Position numbers and translations under genes: made by a program. Of a stretch of DNA of 64,000 nucleotides, positions 7,407 through 17,006 are shown piece by piece. The notes under the pieces were generated by a model. It saw only the letters and a list, made by a program, of their open reading frames with translations, did not search any database and was not told the origin of the DNA. Within the stretch, counting starts at the first letter, position 1; every line of letters starts with the position of its first letter. The stretch is from Geodermatophilus nigrescens. Its GTDB lineage: Bacteria; Actinomycetota; Actinomycetes; Mycobacteriales; Geodermatophilaceae. The stretch covers positions 310,001 through 374,000 of the forward strand of contig NZ_FQVX01000001.1 of NCBI RefSeq assembly GCF_900129495.1. Direction: 5' to 3'.

Positions 7407-9740
7407 TCAGCCCCCGCCGCCACCGCCGGGACCACCGCCGCCGGGACCCCCGCCGGGACCTCCGCCGAACCCGCCGCCCGCGCCCCCACCGGGACCGCCG
7501 TCGCGCCCGCCGTCGGTGCCGGCGCCGCCCTGGGGCCCGCCCTGGGGGACGCCGCCCTGCGCGCCGGTGCCCTGGGGGCCGCCGTCGGCGGGGGCGCCGT
7601 CGGTCGCCGTGCCCGGCGCGACCACGCCCGGGTCGGTCGGCACCTGCCCCGCGTCCGGCGCGGGGGTGGCGGCCCCGCGGCCGCCGTTCATCAGCGCCGG
7701 GTCGGCCGGCGGGAACGTCGAGGTCGGCCGGGTCTCGAGGTAGGGCGCCATGGCGTTGCGCCAGATGGTCGCCGGGAAGTTGCCGCCGTAGCCGCCGACG
7801 TCCTGCTGGGCCTTCGGGTTGAAGACCATGACGCTCGCGGAGTACTCGGGCATGAACCCGACGAAGGCGACGGAGTCGCGGCCCTGGGCGGTACCGGTCT
7901 TGCCGGCGATCTGGTGGCCGGCGATGGCGGCCCGGGTGCCGGTGCCGGCGGGGGTGGCGACGTCGCCGACGAGGATCTGGCTCAGCGTGTTGGCGACGTT
8001 GGCCGGGATCGCGTTCGCGGTGCAGTTGTCGCCGCGCACCAGCGGCTGGCCGTCGTCCCCGGTGAGCGGCTGGCCGGCGCGGTCGAGCACCTGGACCACC
8101 GGGACCGGGGTGCAGCGGGTGCCCTGGGCGCCGAGCGTGGCATAGGAGTTGGCCAGGTCCAGCGGGCTGGTGGCCTCGGCGCCGAGGGTGAAGGAGCCGA
8201 AGTTGCCGTCGATGATCGTGTCGGCGGAGTTCTGGGTGGGCTGGTCGAACGTCATGCCCATCCGCTCGGCCATCCGCACCGGGCCCTCGACGCTGCCGAG
8301 GCGGTCCTCCAGGGCGAGGAAGTAGGTGTTGGAGGAGCGGACCAGCGCGCCGACCATGTCCAGGGTGTCGGGGTAGTTGCCGGCGTTCTGCACGCAGTAC
8401 ATGCCGCGCGCGGTGGTGGTGTTGCGGTCGTCGTCGTTGCAGCCCGGGCCGCGGAAGACCCGCGAGGTGTACTGGTTGCCCGGCGTCGTGATGACGGTGT
8501 TGGCCGGGATGCCGGCCTCCAGCGCCGCCGCGGCGGTGAAGACCTTGTAGGTGGACCCGGCGCCCTTGCTGGCGGCCGTGTGCAGGACGACGGACTCGCA
8601 GTCGGGGTCGGAGCAGCCGAAGCGGCGGTTGACGCTCATCGCCAGGACCGCGCCGGTGCCCGGCTGCACGGCGGTGAACATGCCGGCGAGCTCGGCGCCC
8701 ATCGGCAGGGTGTTGAGGACGGCCTGGTCGCCGAGCACCTGCAGCTGCGGGTCCAGCGTCGTCTGGATGGTCAGGCCGCCGTTGTCCAGCTGCTCCTGGG
8801 TGATCCCGAGGACGCCGGTGAGGTAGCCCTGCATGTAGGAGCAGAAGAACCCGCCGACGGCGGCGTCGATGCAGCCGTTGGCCGGGCGGACGCCGGGGGC
8901 GACGGCGACCGGCTGGGCGGAGATCTCGGTCAGCTCGGCCTCGGAGATGTGGCCGAGGTCGAACATCCGCTGCAGCACCTGGTTGCGCCGCGTCTGGGCG
9001 TTCTCCGGGTTGGTGATCGGGTCGTCGTTGGCCGGGCTCTGCACCAGCCCGGCCAGCATGGCGGCCTGGGGGAGGGTGAGGTCGACGGCGTTGACGCTGA
9101 AGTACTGCTGGGCGGCGGCCTGGATGCCGTAGGCGCCCTGCCCGAAGTACACGATGTTCAGGTAGCGGGTGAGGATCTCGTCCTTGGGATAGGTCTCCTC
9201 CAGGGCGAGGGCGAGACGGGCCTCGCGCAGCTTGCGCGACAGGCCCTCGACGCCGTCCTGCTCGGTCGCGGCCGTCCGCTCCTCGGCGCTGTCGGCGGTC
9301 TCCAGCAGGGTCTGCTTGACCAGCTGCTGGGTGATCGTCGAGCCGCCCTCCTGCACCGACCCGGCCGACAGGTTGGTCACCGCGGCGCGCAGCGTGCCCT
9401 GCACGTCGAGGCCGTTGTGCTCGTAGAAGCGGGAGTCCTCGATGTCGACGAGGGCCTGCTTCATCACGTCGGCGATCTGGTCGGAGGTGACCACCGTGCG
9501 GTTGTTGGCGTAGAAGTTCGTGATCAGCGACCCGTCGGAGGCCAGCACCCGGGAGTTGCCCGCCGGCGTCGCGTCGGTGAGCTCGACCGGCAGCGCGTCG
9601 AGCAGCGAGGCGGAGTTGCGGGCCACCACCCCGGTGCCGCCCACGAAGGGCAGCATCAGGCCGGCGACCAGCGCGCCGGCCACCACGATCATCGCGACGA
9701 GCTTGGCCAGCACCCGGCCACGGGACACCTCGGACATCAC
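7407..9740 (-). CDS. ponA: Class A penicillin-binding protein (bifunctional transglycosylase/transpeptidase)
   Basis: A 777-residue cell-wall synthase. A short cytoplasmic tail and one membrane helix (about 10-32) lead into the GT51 transglycosylase domain (about 75-250), with the catalytic Glu in EDSRFYEHNG and the GGSTITQQLVKQ motif. The transpeptidase domain (about 345-660) has STYK, SSN and KTGT. The last 95 residues are a low-complexity Pro/Gly tail; no PASTA domain is seen, unlike M. tuberculosis PonA2. It polymerises lipid II and cross-links peptidoglycan outside the membrane. The start may be GTG at 9740 or ATG at 9737. It is the positional counterpart of ponA2. Confidence 0.92.
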   Translation of the reverse strand: MMSEVSRGRVLAKLVAMIVVAGALVAGLMLPFVGGTGVVARNSASLLDALPVELTDATPAGNSRVLASDGSLITNFYANNRTVVTSDQIADVMKQALVDIEDSRFYEHNGLDVQGTLRAAVTNLSAGSVQEGGSTITQQLVKQTLLETADSAEERTAATEQDGVEGLSRKLREARLALALEETYPKDEILTRYLNIVYFGQGAYGIQAAAQQYFSVNAVDLTLPQAAMLAGLVQSPANDDPITNPENAQTRRNQVLQRMFDLGHISEAELTEISAQPVAVAPGVRPANGCIDAAVGGFFCSYMQGYLTGVLGITQEQLDNGGLTIQTTLDPQLQVLGDQAVLNTLPMGAELAGMFTAVQPGTGAVLAMSVNRRFGCSDPDCESVVLHTAASKGAGSTYKVFTAAAALEAGIPANTVITTPGNQYTSRVFRGPGCNDDDRNTTTARGMYCVQNAGNYPDTLDMVGALVRSSNTYFLALEDRLGSVEGPVRMAERMGMTFDQPTQNSADTIIDGNFGSFTLGAEATSPLDLANSYATLGAQGTRCTPVPVVQVLDRAGQPLTGDDGQPLVRGDNCTANAIPANVANTLSQILVGDVATPAGTGTRAAIAGHQIAGKTGTAQGRDSVAFVGFMPEYSASVMVFNPKAQQDVGGYGGNFPATIWRNAMAPYLETRPTSTFPPADPALMNGGRGAATPAPDAGQVPTDPGVVAPGTATDGAPADGGPQGTGAQGGVPQGGPQGGAGTDGGRDGGPGGGAGGGFGGGPGGGPGGGGPGGGGGG

Positions 9741-9778
9741 CCGGAAGGGTACGTGCCGCGCCGCCCCCGGACCGGTGA

Positions 9779-11005
9779 TCAGCCGCGGCGCGCGGGCAGC
9801 ACCCGGGTGCGCGGCACGCCCGTCGGCGTGTCGCCGTCGGCGCCGGTCAGCGCCTCGCCCATGACCCGCAGGCCCTCGAGGTCGTGGACGTCGCCGGCCG
9901 CCGCCGGGACGGTCCGCAGGGCCACCTCGGGGTGGGCGCTGGTGAACCGGTCGGCCAGCCGCTGCTCGCGCGCGGCGAGGGCCATCCGCTCGGCGTGCAC
10001 CCGCAGCGCGCCGGACACCAGCCCGTCGTCCTCGGCCGCCTCGGCCGCCGCCTCGGCGCGGGTGGCCGACAGCCGCGTGTCCGCCGGCGGGTGGGTGCGG
10101 TTGAGCACGAGGCCGGCCAGCGGCATGCCCTCGGCCGAGAGCCGGTCGACGAAGTAGGAGGCCTCGCGCAGCGCGTCGGGCTCCGGCGTCGCCACGACGA
10201 CGAAGTAGGTGCCGGGCCGGCGCAGCAGCTCGTAGGTGGCCGTGGCCCGCTCGCGGAACCCGCCGAACATGGTGTCCAGGGCGCTGACGAACGCGGAGAT
10301 GTCGCGCAGCAGCTGGCCGCCGAGCACCTTGCTGATGATGCGGGTGAAGAGCATGAACCCGGCGCTCGCGAACTTGAACCCGGCCCGCCCGCCGGCCCGC
10401 GCGGGCGCGGTGAGCACCCGGATCATCGTGCCGTCGAGGAAGCGGCTCATCCGGTTCGGGGCGTCGAGGAAGTCCAGCGCGGACCGCGACGGGGGCGTGT
10501 CGACGACGATCAGGTCCCAGGTGTCGGCCGCCCGCAGCTGGCCGAGCTTCTCCATCGCCATGTACTCCTGCGTCCCGGAGAACGACGAGGACAGGGTCTG
10601 GTAGAAGGGGTTGGCCAGGATCTGCTCGGCCCGCTCGGGCGTCGAGTGCGCGGACACGATGTCGTCGAACGTCCGCTTCATGTCCAGCATCATCGCGTGC
10701 AGCTCGCCCGGGGCCCCCGGGACGTCGACCCGCCGCGGCTCGTTGTCGAGCTCCACGAGACCCAGCGACTGGGCCAGCCGGCGGGCCGGGTCGATGGTCA
10801 GGACGACGACGCGGCGGCCGGCCTCGGCGGCGGCCAGGGCGAGCGCGGCCGACGTCGTCGTCTTGCCGACGCCGCCGGAGCCGCAGCAGACGACGATCCG
10901 GGTGTCCGGGTCGTCGACGAGGGCCGACAGGTCCATCGCCGGGGCCTGCCGCGGTGTGCCGGCCGCGCGGCCGGCGCGGGCGCCGTCGGCGGGGGCGGCG
11001 CTCAC
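9779..11005 (-). CDS. ArsA/GET3-like ATPase, second subunit (Rv3680-like)
   Basis: A 408-residue SIMIBI-class ATPase with P-loop [21 protein letters not shown] and [15 protein letters not shown] (switch II). The deviant Walker A Lys that normally comes first (GKGG) is Ser here, as in the mycobacterial Rv3680 group. It therefore probably needs its partner (11002-11991) to supply that Lys in a heterodimer. The GTG start overlaps the partner's stop as GTGA. Related pairs have been called anion-transporting ATPases, but no arsenite metal site is visible and the role is unclear. Confidence 0.85.
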   Translation of the reverse strand: MSAAPADGARAGRAAGTPRQAPAMDLSALVDDPDTRIVVCCGSGGVGKTTTSAALALAAAEAGRRVVVLTIDPARRLAQSLGLVELDNEPRRVDVPGAPGELHAMMLDMKRTFDDIVSAHSTPERAEQILANPFYQTLSSSFSGTQEYMAMEKLGQLRAADTWDLIVVDTPPSRSALDFLDAPNRMSRFLDGTMIRVLTAPARAGGRAGFKFASAGFMLFTRIISKVLGGQLLRDISAFVSALDTMFGGFRERATATYELLRRPGTYFVVVATPEPDALREASYFVDRLSAEGMPLAGLVLNRTHPPADTRLSATRAEAAAEAAEDDGLVSGALRVHAERMALAAREQRLADRFTSAHPEVALRTVPAAAGDVHDLEGLRVMGEALTGADGDTPTGVPRTRVLPARRG

Positions 11006-11991
11006 GCGGCCACCTCCGCGCCGAGGGACTCCTCGAGGCGGCCGGCCAGCTCGAACAGGCAGCCGAGGTCCATCGGGCCGGGCAGCAGCGGCAGCTCCAC
11101 GGTCGGGCGGCCCAGGCCCTCGACGCGGGCGCGCAGCGCGTCCTGCGCGGCCCAGCGGCGGGCGTGCTCGACCGTCTCGGCGGCCAGCGCGTCGGCGAGG
11201 TCGGCGTCGGCGGGCAGGCCGGCGGCCGTCAGGCCGGGCACGAGGTCGGCCCCGGTGAGCCGGCCCTCGGCGGCCCGGACGAGCTCCGGCTCCGGCAGGA
11301 CGGGCTCCGTGGCCATGTTCACGATCACCGAGCCGACCGGCAGCTGGGCGTCGGCGAGCTCGGCGATGGCGTCGGCGGTCTCCTGCACCGGCATGTCCTC
11401 GAGCAGGGTGACCAGGTGCACCGCCGTCTGCGGGGAGCGCAGCACGGCCATGACGCCGTCGCTCTGGGTCTTGATCGGGCCGGAGCGGGCGAGCCCGGCC
11501 ATCTCGCTGGTGACGTTGAGGAACCGGGTGATCCGGCCGGTGGGCGGGGCGTCGACGACGACGGCGTCGTAGACCCGCTGCCCGTCGACCCGGCGGGTGA
11601 CCGCCTCCTTGACCTTCCCGGTGATCAGCACGTCGCGCAGGCCCGGGGCGATGGTGGTGGCGAAGTCGACCGCGCCCATCTTGCGCAGCGCCCGGCCGGC
11701 GCGGCGGAGGTTGTAGAACATCTCGAGGTACTCGAGGAGCGCCTCCTCGACGTCGATCGCCAGCGCGCGCACCTCCCCGCCGCCGCGGGTGACGGCGACG
11801 CGGCGCTCCTCGTAGGGCAGCGGCGGGGTGTCGAAGAGCTGGGCGATGCCCTGGCGGCCCTCGCACTCGACCAGCAGGACGGTCCGCCCCTCGGCGGCCA
11901 GGGCCAGGGCCAGGGCGGCGGCGACCGTCGTCTTGCCGGTCCCGCCCTTCCCGGTCACGACGTGACAGCGGACGGGCAGGTCGGGGCTCAC
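11002..11991 (-). CDS. ArsA/GET3-like ATPase, first subunit (Rv3679-like)
   Basis: A 329-residue ATPase with a complete deviant Walker A motif ([13 protein letters not shown]), including the signature Lys, and switch II in [15 protein letters not shown]. It probably forms an asymmetric complex with the downstream 408-residue paralogue, to which it is translationally coupled by a GTGA overlap. The GTG start at 11991 ([11 protein letters not shown]) puts the P-loop about 10 residues in, as expected. The gene is divergent from the DUF4177 gene. In M. tuberculosis the same pair lies between whiB4 and crp. Confidence 0.87.
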   Translation of the reverse strand: MSPDLPVRCHVVTGKGGTGKTTVAAALALALAAEGRTVLLVECEGRQGIAQLFDTPPLPYEERRVAVTRGGGEVRALAIDVEEALLEYLEMFYNLRRAGRALRKMGAVDFATTIAPGLRDVLITGKVKEAVTRRVDGQRVYDAVVVDAPPTGRITRFLNVTSEMAGLARSGPIKTQSDGVMAVLRSPQTAVHLVTLLEDMPVQETADAIAELADAQLPVGSVIVNMATEPVLPEPELVRAAEGRLTGADLVPGLTAAGLPADADLADALAAETVEHARRWAAQDALRARVEGLGRPTVELPLLPGPMDLGCLFELAGRLEESLGAEVAA

Positions 11992-12073
11992 CCGGTCCAG
12001 ACTAGGAGCCCCGCGCAACGTCGGCCCGCCCGCGGGCCGACGGACCCCCGCCGCTGCGCTAGCGTCGGGCCCC

Positions 12074-12247
12074 ATGAGCGAACCGGCCCGCCGCAGGTGG
12101 GAGTACGCCACCATCCCGCTGCTGATCCACAACACCAAGGCGATCCTCGACTCGTGGGGGACCGACGGGTGGGAGCTGGTCACCGTGCTGCCCGGCCCGT
12201 CCGGCTCCGAGCAGCCGGTCGCGTACCTCAAGCGCCCGCTGTCCTGA
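12074..12247 (+). CDS. DUF4177-like small protein (Rv3678A-like)
   Basis: A 57-residue protein beginning MSEPARRRWEYATIPLL, then DSWGTDGWELVTVLP and VAYLKRPLS. This matches the short conserved actinobacterial DUF4177 pattern: a W-E-Y start, and GWELVTV followed by a hydrophobic strand and a Lys-rich end. No signal or membrane segment is seen. The ATG follows the -10-like box TAGCGT (12060-12065) by 8 bp, which suggests leaderless expression. ridA follows 10 bp downstream. Function unknown. Confidence 0.85.
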   Translation: MSEPARRRWEYATIPLLIHNTKAILDSWGTDGWELVTVLPGPSGSEQPVAYLKRPLS

Positions 12248-12257
12248 GGCCGCCGCG

Positions 12258-12734
12258 ATGACCTCCGCGCAGCCCCAGAGCTGGCACGCCCGGCTGGCCG
12301 AGCTCGGCATCCGGCTGCCCCCGGTCGCCGCGCCGGTCGCCTCCTACGTCCCGGCCGTGCGCTGCGGCCAGCTGGTGTTCACCTCCGGCCAGCTGCCCTT
12401 CGTCGACGGCGGCCTGCGCCGCACCGGCAAGGTCGGCGGGTCGGTCGACCCCGAGGACGCCGCCGCCGACGCGAAGCTCTGCGCGCTCAACGCCCTGGCC
12501 GCCGTCGACGACCTGGTCGGCCTCGACCAGGTGGCCCGGGTCATCCGCGTCGTCGGCTACGTGGCCAGCGCGGAGGGCTTCAGCGGCCAGCCGCGCGTGG
12601 TGAACGGCGCCAGCGAGCTGCTCGGCAAGGTGTTCGGCGAGGCCGGCCGGCACGCGCGCAGCGCCGTCGGTGTCGCGGAGCTGCCGCTGGGCGCCCCGGT
12701 CGAGGTCGAGCTGACCGTCGAGCTGAGGGGATGA
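12258..12734 (+). CDS. RidA/YjgF/YER057c family protein
   Basis: A 158-residue protein of the RidA family, which forms trimers and often hydrolyses reactive enamines or imines. GQLVFTSGQLPFVDG and the late conserved region (GVAELPLGAPVEVELTVEL) are typical. It belongs to the longer Rv3678c-type subgroup, in which the catalytic Arg of classical RidA is not clearly conserved, so imine deaminase activity is uncertain. Its stop overlaps the next gene as ATGA, so it is coupled to the NUDIX hydrolase. Confidence 0.87.
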   Translation: MTSAQPQSWHARLAELGIRLPPVAAPVASYVPAVRCGQLVFTSGQLPFVDGGLRRTGKVGGSVDPEDAAADAKLCALNALAAVDDLVGLDQVARVIRVVGYVASAEGFSGQPRVVNGASELLGKVFGEAGRHARSAVGVAELPLGAPVEVELTVELRG

Positions 12735-13522
12735 CCGCGGCGGTCCGCCCGGCGGCCACGGTCCTGCTGCTGCGCGACGGCGGGGCGGGCCTGGAGGTCC
12801 ACCTGCTGCGGCGCACCCGCGGCATGCCGTTCGCCGGCGGGATGACCGCCTACCCGGGCGGCGGTGTCGACCCGCGCGACGGCGACACCGACGTCGCCTG
12901 GACCGGTCCCTCGCCGGCGGAGTGGGCGGTGGCGCTCGGCTGCGACGAGCGGGTGGCCCGCGAGCTGGTCTGCGCGGCGGTGCGCGAGACGTTCGAGGAG
13001 GCCGGCGTCCTGCTCGCCGGCGAGCCCGGCGGCGACGTCGTCCCGGACGTGTCGGGCGACGAGTGGGAGACGCAGCGGCAGGCGCTGCTCACCCGTGAGC
13101 TGTCGCTCGCCGAGCTGCTGGCGGCCCGCGGCCTCGCGCTGCGCGCGGACCTGCTGCGGCCCTTCGCGCACTGGATCACCCCGCCGGCGGAGCCGCGGCG
13201 CTACGACACCCGCTTCTTCGCGGCGGCGCTGCCGGTCGGCCAGGAGGCGCGCGACGTCTCCGGCGAGGCCGACGAGGCCAGCTGGCTGACGCCGGAGGCC
13301 GCGCTGGCGGAGATGCGGGCCGGCACGCGGCCGATGCTGCCGCCGACGATCCACACGCTCGGCCAGCTCGCCCCGTTCGCGGACGTGGCGGCGGCGCTGG
13401 CGGGCAGCCCGCCAGAGCCGCTGCACCCGATCATGCCGGAGCTGGTGCGCACCCCGGAGGGCCGCTTCGCCGAGCTCCCCGACGGCACGCGGATCGGCCT
13501 GGTCGTGCCGCTCCCGTCCTAG
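12731..13522 (+). CDS. NUDIX hydrolase
   Basis: A 263-residue NUDIX-fold protein. The N-terminal strand (ATVLLLRDGGAGLEVHLLRR) and GMTAYPGGGVDP lead to the NUDIX helix AAVRETFEEAGVLL (REx2EExG core). The segment between the Gly-rich strand and the helix is longer than in standard NUDIX proteins, as in NUDT19-like acyl-CoA diphosphatases. The substrate is not certain. It starts inside the ridA stop (ATGA). A strong hairpin follows 12 bp after its stop. It occupies the place where M. tuberculosis also has the metallo-beta-lactamase gene Rv3677c. Confidence 0.85.
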   Translation: MTAAVRPAATVLLLRDGGAGLEVHLLRRTRGMPFAGGMTAYPGGGVDPRDGDTDVAWTGPSPAEWAVALGCDERVARELVCAAVRETFEEAGVLLAGEPGGDVVPDVSGDEWETQRQALLTRELSLAELLAARGLALRADLLRPFAHWITPPAEPRRYDTRFFAAALPVGQEARDVSGEADEASWLTPEAALAEMRAGTRPMLPPTIHTLGQLAPFADVAAALAGSPPEPLHPIMPELVRTPEGRFAELPDGTRIGLVVPLPS

Positions 13523-13534
13523 GACGGTCGAACG

Positions 13535-13570
13535 CGAGAGCCCCCGGTCCTGTCGGATCGGGGGCTCTCG
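13535..13570. terminator. Hairpin terminator between the NUDIX gene and crp
   Basis: An 11-bp perfect stem (13535-13545 with 13560-13570; CGAGAGCCCCC) has a 14-nt loop and lies between two converging genes. It could terminate transcription from both sides. Confidence 0.8.
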
Positions 13571-13682
13571 TGTGTGGACCGGTCGCGGGGGCCCGGAGGG
13601 CCTCCCGACCGGGACACGGGCAGCGGCTCAGCTCAGGCCGGGACGGCACCTGGCCGCGGTGCGGTCCGGTAGGACCGCGGTG

Positions 13683-14357
13683 TCATCGCGCGCGGCGGCG
13701 GAGGCGGTCCTCGTCCAGGACGACGACGGACTTGCCCTGCAGCTGGATCCAGCCGCGGTGCACGAAGTCGGCCAGCGCCTTGTTCACCGTCTCGCGGGAG
13801 GCGCCGACCAGCTGGGCCAGCTCCTCCTGCGTCAGGTCGTGCTTGACGCGCAGGCCGTCGGCCTCGCGGCTGCCGAAGCGGTCGGCCATCTGCAGCAGGG
13901 CCTTGGCCACGCGGCCGGGCACGTCGGTGAAGATCAGGTCGGCGACCGAGTCGTTGGTGCGGCGCAGCCGGCGGGCCAGCACGTGCAGGAGCCGCTCGCC
14001 GACCTCCGGGTGCGCCTCGATCCACGGGCGCAGCACCGACTGCGGCATCTTGGCCAGCTTCACGTCGGTGACCGCGGTGGCCGTGGCCGTGCGCGGGCCG
14101 GGGTCGAAGACCGACAGCTCACCGAACTGGTCGGACGGGCCCATGACCGCGAGCACGTTCTCGCGGCCGTCGGGGGAGCGGCGGGACAGCTTGATCTTGC
14201 CGCTCAACACGATGTAGAGGCTGTCGCCCGGCTCGCCCTCGTTGAACACCACCCGGCCGCGGGGCAGCGTGATCGTCTCCAGACGGCTGGCGACCGGGTC
14301 GACGGCCTCCTCCGAGAGCCCCTGGAAGAGCCCCGACTGAGCCAGTACCTCGTCCAC
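13683..14357 (-). CDS. crp: Crp/Fnr-family transcriptional regulator (mycobacterial Crp orthologue)
   Basis: A 224-residue regulator, the same length as M. tuberculosis Crp (Rv3676). The N-terminal cyclic-nucleotide domain has the phosphate-binding cassette [18 protein letters not shown] long dimer helix follows, then a winged HTH with [21 protein letters not shown] as recognition region. No Fe-S cysteines are present, so it is Crp-like rather than Fnr-like. The GTG at 14357 ([12 protein letters not shown]) was chosen because it fits the conserved N-terminus; a GTG at 14372 would add five residues. A Crp-like palindrome overlaps its promoter, suggesting autoregulation. Confidence 0.93.
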   Translation of the reverse strand: MDEVLAQSGLFQGLSEEAVDPVASRLETITLPRGRVVFNEGEPGDSLYIVLSGKIKLSRRSPDGRENVLAVMGPSDQFGELSVFDPGPRTATATAVTDVKLAKMPQSVLRPWIEAHPEVGERLLHVLARRLRRTNDSVADLIFTDVPGRVAKALLQMADRFGSREADGLRVKHDLTQEELAQLVGASRETVNKALADFVHRGWIQLQGKSVVVLDEDRLRRRAR

Positions 14358-14423
14358 CACGTGTCGTCCCACCCCACCGTCTCGCGCTCCACCTGCGGGG
14401 CGAAGGCACCCGCATCCACGAGG

Positions 14424-14451
14424 AGTCTAGGCGGCTGTGCGACTCGTCACC
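14424..14451 (-). promoter_or_regulatory. crp promoter with an overlapping Crp-like site
   Basis: On the minus strand, TAGACT (14429-14424) is a good -10 box for crp. The site TGTGCGACTCGTCACC (14436-14451) fits the Crp consensus TGTGA-N6-TCACA with one mismatch in each half. Its centre would sit near -27, a position usually linked to repression. Confidence 0.55.
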
Positions 14452-14530
14452 CGTTCGGTGTGACGCGACGTGACCCGTCGGGGGGAGGACGGCGGCCGGC
14501 GGTCCCCGCCCGCGCGGGCCGGACCGGCCC

Positions 14531-14770
14531 TCAGACCAGCGGTTCGGTGCTCTTCTGCACCCGCGAGCGGCGACGACGGCGCCAGCGCGCCATGGCCCGG
14601 CGGATGCCGGAGGCGGCCAGCGTGTCGACCTCACCCGGCGTCGCCGACTGCAGGAACTCGGCCACCTCGCGCGGCGACGTGGGCCGGCGCAGCGGTTCCT
14701 CCACGCGCTCCATCACCAGCAGGAACGCGATGACCATCGGCGGGAACAGGATGACGATCAGTGCGACCAC
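14531..14770 (-). CDS. Small single-pass membrane protein between crp and nth (Rv3675-position)
   Basis: A 79-residue protein with one N-terminal membrane helix ([25 protein letters not shown]), then a Pro/Glu-rich linker and a very basic Arg-rich stretch ([10 protein letters not shown]) that would lie in the cytoplasm. The GTG start at 14770 is preceded by GGAGGTGA at the right spacing. It lies between crp and nth, where M. tuberculosis has the small membrane protein gene Rv3675, so this is probably a positional homologue. No enzymatic motif is visible. Function unknown. Confidence 0.7.
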   Translation of the reverse strand: MVALIVILFPPMVIAFLLVMERVEEPLRRPTSPREVAEFLQSATPGEVDTLAASGIRRAMARWRRRRRSRVQKSTEPLV

Positions 14771-14863
14771 GGTCACCTCCCGATCGGGTCGCCGGCTTTC
14801 GGCCTGCACCGCCATGGTGGCACGCGCCCGGGACCGTCGCCGGTGACGCCTACCCTCGACCGC

Positions 14864-15658
14864 GTGTCCTCGCCGGTATCCGAGCAGCCCTACGCGCGCC
14901 CCGCGGCGCGTCGCGCTCCCGCCCGCCGTCCGGCCGCCGTGCCGTTCGACCCCGACGAGACGCCGCTGGCGCGCACCCGCCGCGCCCGCCGCATGGCCCG
15001 CGAGCTCGCCGTCATCCACCCCGACGCGCACTGCGAGCTCGACTTCACCAACGCCTTCGAGCTGCTGGTCGCCACCGTCCTGTCGGCGCAGACCACCGAC
15101 AAGACGGTGAACAAGGTGACGCCGGCGCTGTTCGCGCGCTACCCCGACCCGGTGGCGCTGGCCGCGGCCGACCGGGCCGAGGTCGAGGAGATCCTCAAGC
15201 CCACCGGCTTCTTCCGCGCCAAGGCGAACTCGGTGCTCGGGCTCGCGCAGGCGCTGGTCGAGCGCTTCGACGGCGAGGTGCCCGGCCGCATGGCCGACCT
15301 GGTGACGCTGCCCGGCGTCGGCCGCAAGACGGCGAACGTCGTCCTGGGCAACGCCTTCGACGTCCCCGGGCTCACGGTCGACACCCACTTCGGCCGGCTC
15401 GTGCGCCGCTTCGGCTGGACCGCCGAGGAGGACCCGGTCAAGGTCGAGGCCGAGATCGCCGAGCTGGTCCCCAAGCGCGACTGGACGATGTTCAGCCACC
15501 GCGTGATCTTCCACGGCCGGCGGGTCTGCCACGCCAAGAAGGCGGCCTGCGGGGCGTGCGGCCTGGCCCGCTGGTGCCCCTCCTACGGCATCGGCCCCAC
15601 CGACCCGGAGCTGGCGCTGAAGCTGGTCAAGACGCCCGCGGCGTCGGACACCGAGTGA
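14864..15658 (+). CDS. nth: Endonuclease III
   Basis: A 264-residue base-excision repair DNA glycosylase/AP lyase for oxidised pyrimidines. The HhH motif [13 protein letters not shown], the catalytic Lys in [10 protein letters not shown] and the Asp in VDTHFGRL are present. So is the [4Fe-4S] loop Cx6Cx2Cx5C near the C-terminus (residues around [18 protein letters not shown]). The GTG start at 14864 follows TACCCT (14851-14856) by 7 bp, a leaderless arrangement; an in-frame GTG at 14843 lies before that box. It is followed by the thioredoxin-like gene with a GTGA overlap. Confidence 0.95.
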   Translation: MSSPVSEQPYARPAARRAPARRPAAVPFDPDETPLARTRRARRMARELAVIHPDAHCELDFTNAFELLVATVLSAQTTDKTVNKVTPALFARYPDPVALAAADRAEVEEILKPTGFFRAKANSVLGLAQALVERFDGEVPGRMADLVTLPGVGRKTANVVLGNAFDVPGLTVDTHFGRLVRRFGWTAEEDPVKVEAEIAELVPKRDWTMFSHRVIFHGRRVCHAKKAACGACGLARWCPSYGIGPTDPELALKLVKTPAASDTE

Positions 15659-16239
15659 GCGCCGGGCGGCGTGCGGCCGCGCTGCTGCTCGGGGCGGTCG
15701 CCCTCCTGTCGGCCTGCACCGCCTCCGCCGACGAGCCGGCCCCGGAGCAGCGGGCGACGGTCGCCTCGACCGAGACCGACCTGGCGCCCTGCCCGGAGCA
15801 GCCCGACGAGCCCGCGACCGGGGACCTGGCCGGGGTCGCACCCCTCGAGTGCTTCAGCGGCGGGACGCTCGACCTCGGCCGCGGCCAGGGCGTGCCCACC
15901 GTGCTGAACCTCTGGGCCAGCTGGTGCGGCCCCTGCCGCGAGGAGCTCCCGCTGGTGCAGGAGCTCGCCGACCTCGGCGGCGACCGCGTCCGCGTGCTCG
16001 GCGTCATCAGCCAGGACGGCGTGCCGCAGGCGGCGTCGTTCGCCGACGACTCGGGCGTCACGCTGCCCGGCGCCTTCGACCGCGACGGCGAGGTCGCGGC
16101 GGCGCTGGGCCTGCAGGGGCTGCCGCACACGGTGTTCCTCGCGGCGGACGGATCGGTGGCCTTCGTGAAGCTGGGCCCGGTCGCGTCGACCGACGAGCTG
16201 CGGGCGCTGGTCGCCGAGCACCTCGGGGTGCAGCTGTGA
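15655..16239 (+). CDS. TlpA/ResA-like thioredoxin lipoprotein (Rv3673c-like)
   Basis: A 194-residue secreted thioredoxin-fold protein. It has a signal peptide with lipobox LLSAC near residue 20, so it should be anchored to the outer face of the membrane. The redox motif is [15 protein letters not shown], and the cis-Pro is in LQGLPHTVF. Such proteins reduce disulfides or haem-binding Cys pairs in apocytochromes. Two further Cys (APCPEQ and LECFSGG) lie between the lipobox and the active site. The gene overlaps nth and the next NUDIX gene by GTGA at both ends. Confidence 0.9.
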   Translation: MSAGRRAAALLLGAVALLSACTASADEPAPEQRATVASTETDLAPCPEQPDEPATGDLAGVAPLECFSGGTLDLGRGQGVPTVLNLWASWCGPCREELPLVQELADLGGDRVRVLGVISQDGVPQAASFADDSGVTLPGAFDRDGEVAAALGLQGLPHTVFLAADGSVAFVKLGPVASTDELRALVAEHLGVQL

Positions 16240-17006
16240 CCGGCGTGCTGCCCGGCGCCGACACCTCCGACCTCCCCGGGTGGCTGCAGCGGCTCCTGGC
16301 CGCCTCCGCCGACCTGCCGCTGCGCCACCGCTTCCCGTCGGTCACCGGAACGCCGCGCCGCTCGGCGGTCCTCGTGCTGTTCGGCGAGGGCCCGCGCGGC
16401 CCCGACGTCCTGCTCATCGAGAAGTCCGCCCGGCTGCGCACGCACGCGGGCCAGCCCGCCTTCCCCGGCGGCGGCGCCGACGCGGGGGAGGACTACCCCG
16501 TCACCACGGCGCTGCGCGAGGCCCAGGAGGAGGCCGGCGTCGACCCGGCGGGCGTGCGGGTGCTCGCCACGCTGCCCGAGCTCTTCCTGCCCTACTCCGA
16601 CAACCTCGTCGTCCCGGTGGTGGCGTGGTGGGACGAGCCCGCCGACGTCGTGGTCGGCGACCCGCGCGAGGTGGCGCGGGTCGCCCGCGTGCCGCTCGCC
16701 GACCTCACCGACCCGGCCAACCGGTTCCGCGTGCGCCACCCGGCGGGCTACGTCGGCCCGGCGTTCGACGTCGCCGGGATGGTCGTGTGGGGCTTCACCG
16801 GCGGGCTGATGGAGGCGATCCTCGAGGCCACCGGCCTGGCCCGGCCGTGGGACGTGCGCGACGTGCGGCCATTGGAGGCCGTCGCGCCGCGCCCCGAGGC
16901 CGCGCCGGGCTCGCTGGGGGAGGGCGGGGCGGAGGACGCCGCCGCGCCGAGCGTCGCCGACGTCGCGGCGGACGGGCCCCCGGCAAGTACGGTTCCGCGG
17001 CGATGA
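16236..17006 (+). CDS. CoA-pyrophosphatase-type NUDIX hydrolase (Rv3672c-like)
   Basis: A 256-residue NUDIX enzyme. HAGQPAFPGGGADAGEDYPVT and the NUDIX helix TALREAQEEAGVDP match the CoA diphosphatase subgroup (UPF0035), which splits CoA or related nucleotides. The C-terminal 40 residues are a low-complexity Ala/Glu/Pro tail. Start and stop both overlap neighbours (GTGA and ATGA), in a tight five-gene unit nth to the MarP-like protease gene. Confidence 0.9.
   Translation: MTGVLPGADTSDLPGWLQRLLAASADLPLRHRFPSVTGTPRRSAVLVLFGEGPRGPDVLLIEKSARLRTHAGQPAFPGGGADAGEDYPVTTALREAQEEAGVDPAGVRVLATLPELFLPYSDNLVVPVVAWWDEPADVVVGDPREVARVARVPLADLTDPANRFRVRHPAGYVGPAFDVAGMVVWGFTGGLMEAILEATGLARPWDVRDVRPLEAVAPRPEAAPGSLGEGGAEDAAAPSVADVAADGPPASTVPRR

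Noticed and set aside
7407..7700. GC-rich repeat tract read as a Pro-rich plus-strand protein
   Set aside because: It is the reverse of the Gly/Pro-rich PBP tail; the PBP reading is contiguous with catalytic domains.
14436..14470. Second Crp-like half near GTGTGACGCGACGTGAC
   Set aside because: The second half is not inverted, so it does not form a Crp palindrome.
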